From assembly GCA_963556145.1 (NCBI GenBank), contig OY744465.1, forward strand, positions 992,001 to 1,056,000: a DNA stretch of 64,000 nucleotides. The letters are read 5' to 3'. Below, piece by piece: positions 56,506 through 64,000 of this stretch. Position 1 is the stretch's first letter; every line of letters begins with the position of its first letter. Source of the DNA: Hygrocybe punicea. Taxonomy: Eukaryota > Basidiomycota > Agaricomycetes > Agaricales > Hygrophoraceae. The notes beneath the pieces were generated by a model that saw only the letters and a list, made by a program, of their open reading frames with translations, did not search any database and was not told where the DNA came from. Made by a program: the position numbers and the translations under genes.

Positions 56506-58734
56506 TGTAGTGGCGAGGTCAGGGTGGCTTTGGAACAATGATCCTAACCTGGGGGTGTGTCAGCACAGAAGTGACAGTGAAATAGTTAGCTAGCTTCAGT
56601 AAAGTGGTAAGGGACAAAGAGGGGAAAGCCACCAAGTAAAACTACTACTATCTATCGAGACTGGTCTAAGCCAACAAAGCCAACATTGTCAGGTATGGCG
56701 GGTCAGGTGTTGGGTGATGAGCAATATAAGAATATTGATGGTAGAATGATGGGGATAGAGTCAAGAGGACCAACAAGTTGTACGAGTGAAGGATTTTACT
56801 GAGAGACCGATTCTGAGTGAGGGGAACTGGGGGAACTGGTTTCTTATTTTGACATGGTGCTTTGGCACCATTTTTATACTACAAAAATGTCTATCTAGTT
56901 TCGGATGAGAGTCCTTGGCCAATGATGGAAAACAAAGGAGAATAGAAATAGGGGTGTGAGGAGAAGGTTGTGATGTGACAATGACAGAAAAATGAGAGGG
57001 AGAAGTGAAAAGCCATGAAAAGATGTCAAATACTTTTATGTATCTCCATAAGGGAGATGGTACATGTGAATTGGGCAAGTCCAATGTCGCGATTCCAGTC
57101 CGATAAGATCCATCTGCAATATTTGGGATTCCATGCATTTAGGAGTTGGACCGATCCTGTACGCAAGTGGCCATGCTAGTCGGTATGCATTAGTGATGCC
57201 GAAGTTCAGTTCGGAACCGATCCGAACCCGGTTTGAACCGCGAACCGAACCGGAAGTTCGGTTCTGGTTCAGCCATTTGGCTGAACCAAACCACTGGTTA
57301 AGTTTGCAGTTCTGGCACTGACATGCGGTTCAAACCGCGTTCAAACGCGGTTCAAACCGCGAACCGTAATGTATAGTTACCTACGTAGATACTCATTTAC
57401 TTAATCCTTCACATTTTTTTCTATGCAGTTGCGTGAACTTAGGTCATGTGACCTTAAACATACTCACGCGCAACTTCAAGTTCGACTCAACACTAACGTT
57501 ACTCAACAACCACGGTGAGTAATGACTTTATTTCATATTTTACTGACATTTTTTTACATAGAACAGCCCCACAGGGCCCACCTTGACCACATAAATAAGG
57601 CGCCCGTGGTCGACTTCACCCAACAACCTCCCTCGCGTTCCAACGCGAGTCGGAGTGAATCGATGGCAGCAGCGGCAGCAGCAGCAACGGCAGTGGCAAC
57701 ACCACCAATGCCACCACCCTGATGATGACGACAGCAACGACGATGACAGCAACGACGACGACGACGGCCAAATGATCCCCAGTGACAGCAACCGCAACAG
57801 CAGCAGCAGCAGCAGCAGCAACAGCAACGCCGGCAGCAGCAGCAGAGCAACACCGGCGGCAGCAGCAACCTGCCGCCTCAAACGCAGATGATCGTGACCA
57901 CTGCCGCCTACAACACCAACACCAACACGACGATGACGACGACGACAGGGAAGTTGAAGGCTGGTGGGGTGGTGCGCCCACCTACCAGCCCAGGTACGTA
58001 CGCTAGCTTTAACCCGTCGACAACTTGCTAACCACACACCTCGCAAACCCGGGCTGACGCGTCAACAGACGCGCGGACGTCGTTTGCGAGGAATTCGGCA
58101 TGGCAACGATGAACAAGGACGCGGAAAGGCCCAACAACAGCAACAACCACACACAAAAAAAACGTGGAAAGCGAGAGAACTGGCCGCAGAAAGCGAGAGA
58201 ACTGGCCGGGAGAGTGGTGCACCCACCCCGGTCGCCAGGTAAGTCTTTTTTCATTTGCTGTCGAATTTTCCCCACCACCGCAGATAGGCACAGTCCACGC
58301 CTTCGACCATCCCGCCTCCATCCGCCCGCCAATGCACCGTACCAGGCCCGAAGATGCCCCAGCCTGAAGCTACAACCACCCCACCTCCCATCCCACCTCC
58401 TGCTTCCCTCGTGAAACCCAGCGCCACATCAATTGATGTGTGCCTGGTCTTCACGAGGAGATTTGGAGGTTGGTTTGCGGTTCGAACCGCATTCGAACGC
58501 AGACTGAACACGTTGAAACCGTTCGACGCGGTTCCAGTTCCGGTCCGGCATTTGGCTGAACCGAACCTCCGGTTTTCCAAAAAAGTCGAAAAACCAGACC
58601 GAACTGAACTTCGGCAACACTAGTATGCATCAGGTTATGTCAGGTTTGAATGGGTGAATTGTTAGAGATGTCAGGTTTGAACAGGTTCGTGAGATATTGA
58701 GTTTCTGGTCTCAGAGGGCCGAGAGCCCTCTACA
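56506..58734 (-). repeat. 5' LTR of the gypsy element, split by a hAT insertion
   Basis: In minus orientation it starts TGTAGAGGGCTCTC (plus 58734) and ends CGCCACTACA (plus 56506), giving mirror ends TGTAG/CTACA. Without the hAT element at 57191-58622 and one target duplication, the LTR would be about 790 bp. The primer-binding site follows immediately at 56505. Confidence 0.7.
57191..58622 (+). mobile_element. Non-autonomous hAT element, copy 2
   Basis: Ends TAGTGATGCCGAAG and CTTCGGCAACACTA with the 8-bp duplication GTATGCAT (57183-57190, 58623-58630). Subterminal GAACC/CGGTT words and a CAG-rich core (57660-57850) match copy 1 in design and copy 3 in sequence. A plausible intron, GTGAGTAATGAC...TACATAG at about 57512-57560, precedes an ORF segment containing CCAACAACCTCCCTCG. 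The left terminal base pair is mutated (GATG for GTTG). Confidence 0.85.
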
Positions 58735-59109
58735 TCATAGACCATTACTTGACTCAAAGCAGGCAATACTAACTTCCATTGCTCAGCTGGTTGTTGTATT
58801 GCTGGTAGGCCTTGGTGCCAACTCATTTTCTCCAAAAATGAACAGCAGCAATGCCCTTTGATTCTTGTGCCTGGCTCCTCCCCTCAACAAGGAAACTAGG
58901 GTCCAGCTCCCCAGGCAGCGATATAGAATAATTCTTATCAATATACAATTTTACCCAAACAAAACCAGGATTTGCTGATGAAGGTCTCAACCCCTCCACA
59001 AATGTTACAAAGCAATGAAGTCCCTCAACAGATGTCAAAGAAAGACATCGATGATTGCACAATTACAGAGTACAACAAAATATTCATACATCAGTCTTTC
59101 CAGATGTAG
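58735..59109. other. No gene recognised
   Basis: Unique flank between the gypsy LTR and the mariner relic; nothing supportable seen. Confidence 0.4.
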
Positions 59110-60300
59110 CTACAAATATCCACAGTGATGATAGAAAGCCTCCGCATCCTCTGCTATCACTGTGTGCACCGATTCCCACAGTTGGCAGAAGACCTCAGCC
59201 TGCTAGTCAGGTGTTTCCATCACTGCACACACTATGTTGCCCTTCCGCCTGATGTCGGACTTGATTGCCAAGAACACCAGTTCAATCGGGTTGAAATCCA
59301 GTGAGTATGGGGGGAGAAACTCAATTCACATACCCCTATAATCCAATGAGTACCTGCAAGGAAGCAGGATCAATGACATACCTTTCCTTGATCATTTTGG
59401 CAATTAGATTGGACTTGTGGATGCAGCAGTTATCCATTACAATGATGGAGTTGACCTCAGGAAAAGGATTCATCTGCTCAAGCAGCTCTTCAATGAATTC
59501 AGCGAAGCAAAACGTGTTGAATGACCCTTCGACAATCTTCATGGTCAATATCCCATTGAGGGAAATGGCAGGAAGTATGGAATATCTTGAATCACTGGTA
59601 TCAGTTACTGATCTTGGATAGATAAAGAAACAAAATACCATTTGCCCTGAATGAAAAAGGCTTTTCTGACAGCACGCTGGCCCCAAATCGCCCAAACATG
59701 GCCCCGTTACATTGTGCACTGATCACAGGCACTCTCATCTACAAATACTAGCTGCTTGGCTTGATACTGAAGGCCAACCCTTTGTATATATTCGGCATGC
59801 AGCAGAGCGCTCCTCTCAATAGCTACCTTCGTCAGCTGTGTAGAATTATCAAAATCGTCAGTTAGAATAGCTAAAACAAAGGGAAACTGACCTTTTTCAT
59901 AGTATGCCCACTATGGTGCAAGGCTCTCCATATCATGGATAAGGATACTGATTTCTGGGTGCTCAGCTGGAGCTGGTCATGAAGTTCTTTGAGGTATGTG
60001 TCACAGTTATCATGAATACAACCTTGGAGGAACTGATGGGAATTTTGGTCAATACATCAATGATCTCAAGTGATGACATACTGAAACCTCCTCAGAGGTC
60101 AAATGATGATACCTTCCAATCAGCTGCTGGTCCACCAATGGCTTAGAAACTTGGCCAGTTGAGCGATGTTGAGCCAGAATCCTGAGGACTTGTCATCGGC
60201 TTATGCCAGTGTAAGCGGCGATTTTGTTGAGATCTTCACATGGTGCCATCTGAACAATTGCTCAGCGTAGGTCTTCAGAGATTCGTTTACCTCGCGGCAT
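59110..60300 (-). pseudogene. Tc1/mariner-type DDE transposase relic
   Basis: Starts at ATG 60300 (MPRGKRISEDLR) with a helix-turn-helix-like segment (LNKIAAYTGIS, ILAQHRSTGQVS). Catalytic-domain pieces are FVDESACD (first Asp), SILPAISLNGIL, EGSFNTFCF, SIIVMDNCCIHK (second Asp) and PPYSLDFNPIEL (the third acidic residue lies here). In-frame stops: TGA twice in the N-terminal part (near 60266 and 60208), TAA near 59713, and TAG near 59215. Terminal inverted repeats were not found. Confidence 0.8.
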
Positions 60301-60790
60301 AGTGATTCAAAGTTGTTTCAGAAGATCAATGTTGGCTTTGAATACCTAATATGGCAGTGTCAAGTTCAACGGTGAAGGGATCATTATTCAGGTAAAAACT
60401 ACATCATACAGGTCTCATATACAAATAATAGACTAGCTGTGCACAAACCAAACAGATAGATGTCGAGAAAAATGGCTGGAGGTGGATAGTATAGTACAGA
60501 GGTTCCAAGCTGCCTGTAAAGCCGAGTACTGAGTGTAGTCAGCTTATGGCAATGCATGCACCTGGGGTAGACATACCATGAAAGGTTCCATATAGTTCCT
60601 GGACAACGTCTCTCCACTAGGTAATGCAGATATGCTCACAGCGTCAGGGCAGTGTTGGGTGACATCTGGGTTTTCCTACAGTGAAAAATCAAGTGATTCA
60701 GCACAAAAACTACATGGGCATCTGGGGAGGACATCCCTGGGTTATTTCAGCCCAATTCCAGCTTGGTATCTCCCTGCGATGCACCAGAAA
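60301..60790. other. No gene recognised
   Basis: Short frames on both strands without motifs. A sequence resembling a primer-binding site (TTTCTGGTGCATCG on the minus strand, about 60777-60790) belongs to the LTR to its right. Confidence 0.35.
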
Positions 60791-61099
60791 TGTTGTTACG
60801 GATCGCTTCTGCAGCGGGCTCCGGCAACAATCAACTTAACAGGGGATCGGCCTCCAGAGGGGAGAACAGCAGCTTTCATTGTTGCTTACAGCTAAGACAA
60901 CACTGCTAACAGGGGGGGTCAAGGTCTAGTGTCATTGCGAGCCGTGGGGGTTACCCAAAACAAGATGAGTCTGCCCCAAGAACCAGACTAAACGTAAGGA
61001 AAGGAAAGAAGAAAAAGTCCGAACCAACAACAAGAACAGTATATATAGTGACTGGTCTTGAGGGGAGGTAAATAGAAATACAACCATGAAGCCACAACA
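60791..61099 (-). repeat. Probable LTR of another retroelement
   Basis: Minus-strand ends TGTTGTGGC and CGTAACAACA form a TGTTGT/ACAACA mirror. Inside is a TATA word (CTATATATACTG) about 60 bases from the 5' end, followed by pyrimidine-rich sequence. CTGGTGCATCGC follows the 3' end. No second copy or pol fragment is in the window, so it may be a solo or 5'-only remnant. Confidence 0.4.
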
Positions 61100-61453
61100 T
61101 GTCCAACTACACCATGTGTTCACCATGAGGCGCACATGAGGCGTCCTCATGTTGATGTTCTTGCGATCCAACTGGAGGCCCGGGTGTCATTGAGGATAGA
61201 AGAGGTCCGGATGACTCGGATGATTTGTCATCGGATCATGTGACATGCAGAATTGCCAATTCGGGGTCTACACTTGCTGTAATGGGTAAATGCGCAGTTT
61301 GGCAAGTGCATTGCACGGTCAGGTCGAAGATGGGTATCGTCCAGTGTGGGGTTGGTGATGAGAGTGTCTTGAGGTAGCGTGGATATAGTGGCAAGGTTGG
61401 TATGAAAGAAAATGAAGGAATGTATAGAGGAAAAAACCAACTAGGACAGTGGG

Positions 61454-62160
61454 CTAGTCGAGGTCAGACATGTGAACAGCATAAGCTGTACCGGATGACG
61501 ATGTCCGTGTCAATGACGTATCGAGGGGCGGTGTCTTGTCCTGTGTGTGGAACAATGTGGTCCACCTGATGTCGGTATTTGTCCAAGAAAGGGTATCATT
61601 GTAAACGAGTGTGGGAGGTATCAAGATTATGGATGGAAAAGGATAAATGAACGTGGGTCCAGGTTTTGAGTCATGGCATGAGTGACAAGCTGTGGGAACA
61701 AGTCGTCGGGTACTGCATTGAAGCGGTGTCGTGCGAACAATATACGATAGGGGTTGGTTCACTGTTTGGGAAGTCGTATGGTCTGTAGTCGAAGTCCAAA
61801 AGAGTATGCTCCGGCGATGGTCGGATTAGAGAGAACAGTGAAATGTCTCGTGATTGGGGATTGTTCAGAGTTCACATGCAGGTGAGGAATGTCGTCGGAT
61901 CGTCAGGGAGGATAATGGTGGGCACAGGGTACGAATATGGAAACCAAATATCCGGGAATGGCAATTGTCAATTATGTGTCGATATATTGTCGAGGTGGAA
62001 GTCAGAAGTATCAATGGCGGAAGGGTTTCAGTGCCGATGCCAAAGATAGATCATAACAAGGTAGAAACCGATCAGGAAGATGATGGCAATGCTGCCAATA
62101 ACAATTACGGTAATGAGCTGTGTCGGGAGTACAGCCATTGTGATCGGTTTATCGTGGGAT
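61454..62160 (-). pseudogene. Possible decayed single-pass membrane protein gene
   Basis: The minus strand near 62050-62130 encodes a clear transmembrane-like segment (LITVIVIGSIAIIFLIGF, then YLVMIYLWHRH). Downstream are coding-like stretches (ISLFSLIRPSPEHTLLDF; PTFIYPFPSIILIPP). In-frame stops (TGA after LWHRH) and frame changes prevent a full model. It may be an unspliced gene rather than a pseudogene. Confidence 0.3.
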
Positions 62161-62711
62161 AGCGTAAACAAGATATCGAAGGGAAAAGACAATGTCGGTG
62201 ACGTCCATCGGCAAGGAGACTATTCAGGTACAACAAGGTCACGTGGGAGATGTCCATGGTCGGTCTGGATTGTTCTAGAAGAAGGGACAAAAAGAGAACA
62301 AGAATAAGAAAATACAAGAATGTCCAAATGAAGAAACAATGACGTTGAAAGGAAGACAAAGGACAAAAAGAAATGAAAAAGGAAGGTGTGCAGTGCAGAA
62401 TCGTCGTGGTGGGTATCGGAATGGACATCGGGGTTGGAAGCGGAGTTGGAAACGTAACAAATGTTCTCCAAGAGGGTGACAAGGCCCAAATTTTGATCAT
62501 GCCCATACTTGAGAAATGGGGCCTGAAAGTTGGTTGTCCACCTGGAGAGGGATGAGGGGATGACAGAACAGAAACGATTAGACGGAAATGTTGAGAATTG
62601 GATGAGAAACGGCTCACCAACATTTCATGTGCCAGAGTGACAAAAGTCGCGTGTTACGTGTGATGTGACAACCTTTCTGAAAACGGCAATAAATCCAAAC
62701 CTTGGATTGAG

Positions 62712-64000
62712 TAGTGTTGCCGAAGTTCAGTTCGGTCTGGTTTTTCGCTATTTTTGAAAAACCAGAACCAGAACCAGAACCGTGTCAAACGGTTTCATGG
62801 CGTTTGGTCTGCGTTCAAACACGGTTTGAACCCCGAACCAACCTCCAAATACCTCACGCAGGCCAGACGCGCGTCAATTGACACGGCTGTCACCCTCACG
62901 AGGTAGATGGGGGGGCACTCCATCTGTTTTTGCAAGGTTGGGTTGGGGCCAGGCACTTCCCATGGGTGTCCGCACGTGCTACCTACCTCGTGAAGAATGG
63001 GGACATGTCAATTCACATGCTCTGTCTGTTTTCACGAGGTTGGATGGGGCTGGGGACTTTCCATGGGTGTCCACGCATACTGACGACCTCATGAAGAATG
63101 GGGCACGTCAATTGACACGCTCCATCTGTTTTCGCGAGGTTGGATGGGGCTGGGGACTTCCTATGGGCATCCACGCATCAATTGACATGGCTAGGGCATG
63201 TTCATGAGGTGGGTCTTCATCGTCGCCTCGTCCATTCCCCTTGTTAGCCGATGTCATTGGGACTGGATTTGGGGGACGTACCTGGGCCGGTAGGTGGGCG
63301 CACCACCCTCCCAGCCTTCAACTCCCTGTCATTGTCATTGTCATTGTCATTGTTGTTGTCGTGTTGGTGTTGGTGTTGTAAGTGGTGGTGGAGGCGACAA
63401 TGGTTGCGATCATCCACATTTGATGTGGCAGGTGGCTGCTGCTGCCAGTGTTGCTCTGCTGCTGCTGCCGGTGTTGCTGTTGCTGCTGCTGCTGCTGCTG
63501 CTGCGGTTGTGGTTGCGGTTGCGGTTGCGGTTGCTGCTGCTGCTGTTGCAGTTGCTGTCACTTGGGGCCATTTGGCTGTCGTCGGGGTGGTGGCATTGGT
63601 GGTGTTGCCAATGCCATTGCTGCTGCTGCTGCTGCTGCCATCGATTCACTCCGACTCACGTTGGAACACAAGGGAGGTTGTTGGGTGGAGTTGACCACAG
63701 GCGCCTTATTTATGCGGTCAAGGTGGGCCATGGGGGGCTGTTCTATGTAAGAAAATGTCAGTAAAATATAATATGAAGCCGTTACTTACCGTGGTTGTTG
63801 AGTAACATTAGTGTTGAGTCGAAATTGGGGTGTCGCGTGAGTATGTTTAAGGTTACATGACCTAAGTTCACACAACTGCATAGAAAAAAATGTGAAAAAT
63901 TCAGTATCTAAATGAGTATCCACATAGGTAACTATACATTATGGTTCGCGGTTTGAATTGCGTTTGAATGCGGTTTGAACCGCATGTCAGTGCCAGAACT
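62712..64000 (-). mobile_element. Non-autonomous hAT element, copy 3 (runs off the window)
   Basis: Begins TAGTGTTGCCGAAG after GGATTGAG. The interior reads CTG on the plus strand, so it is inverted relative to copies 1 and 2. Bases 63250-64000 match the reverse complement of copy 2 at about 57230-57980 (CCGGTAGGTGGGCGCACCACC, the TTACTTACCGTGG splice-donor region, AGGTTACATGACC). The other terminus and target duplication lie outside. Confidence 0.8.
62920..63195. repeat. ~100-bp tandem repeat, three units, in hAT copy 3
   Basis: CATCTGTTTT(T/C)G(C)AAGGTTGG or CTGTTTTCACGAGGTTGG, followed by GGGACTT(T)CCATGGGTGTCC, recurs at about 62927, 63028 and 63128. This expansion is not present in copy 2. 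Confidence 0.65.

Noticed and set aside
60632..60895. 87-codon plus-strand frame as a gene
   Set aside because: It overlaps the probable LTR and primer-binding site and shows no motif.

Overview
The window is nuclear DNA of a basidiomycete fungus, most likely an Agaricomycete. The genes are cut by many short GT-AG introns (about 45-75 nt), and the mobile elements (Helitron, KDZ transposase, hAT, Tc1/mariner, Ty3/gypsy and other LTR elements) are the usual Agaricomycete mix. All calls come from reading motifs and splice sites by eye; no database search was run.

Layout. 1-1.6 kb is non-coding with short degenerate repeats. 1.6-15 kb is a conserved housekeeping block: an Rtc1/WDR24-like subunit of the SEA/GATOR2 complex, a divergent RBR-type E3 ligase, a dual-specificity phosphatase, an intron-containing tRNA-His, the 51-kDa NADH-binding subunit of complex I, and an F-box/LRR-like protein. 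15.2-29.4 kb is the most distinctive part. It holds a HEAT-repeat gene in which about 28 consecutive exons each encode one repeat of about 39 residues, followed by two paralogous dynamin-like GTPases placed head to head with only 126 bp between their start codons. 29.4-33.7 kb holds a disordered-protein gene with a truncated partial copy beside it, and one lineage-specific ORF.

From about 33.9 kb to the end, nearly everything is mobile DNA. A decayed Helitron (Rep-helicase, several in-frame stops, altered HUH motif) carries a 383-bp MITE inside its helicase. Next come a KDZ transposase fragment and a degraded Ty3/gypsy element on the minus strand. The gypsy pol is split by a 5.5-kb LTR element, which contains a second LTR element, which in turn contains a non-autonomous hAT element. 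The same gypsy copy also holds a 5.5-kb structure made of two near-identical 2,100-bp inverted arms, and a second hAT copy inside its LTR. The tail contains a Tc1/mariner relic, a probable LTR, traces of a membrane-protein pseudogene, and a third hAT copy running off the end.

The best candidates for undescribed biology are: (a) the exon-per-repeat HEAT array next to the divergent GTPase pair, (b) the conserved 15-nt microexon that encodes half of the GTPase G3 motif in both paralogues, (c) the 2.1-kb-arm palindrome, and (d) a non-autonomous hAT family that carries long CAG/CAC tracts. Any functional link between the HEAT protein and the GTPases is inference from position only.
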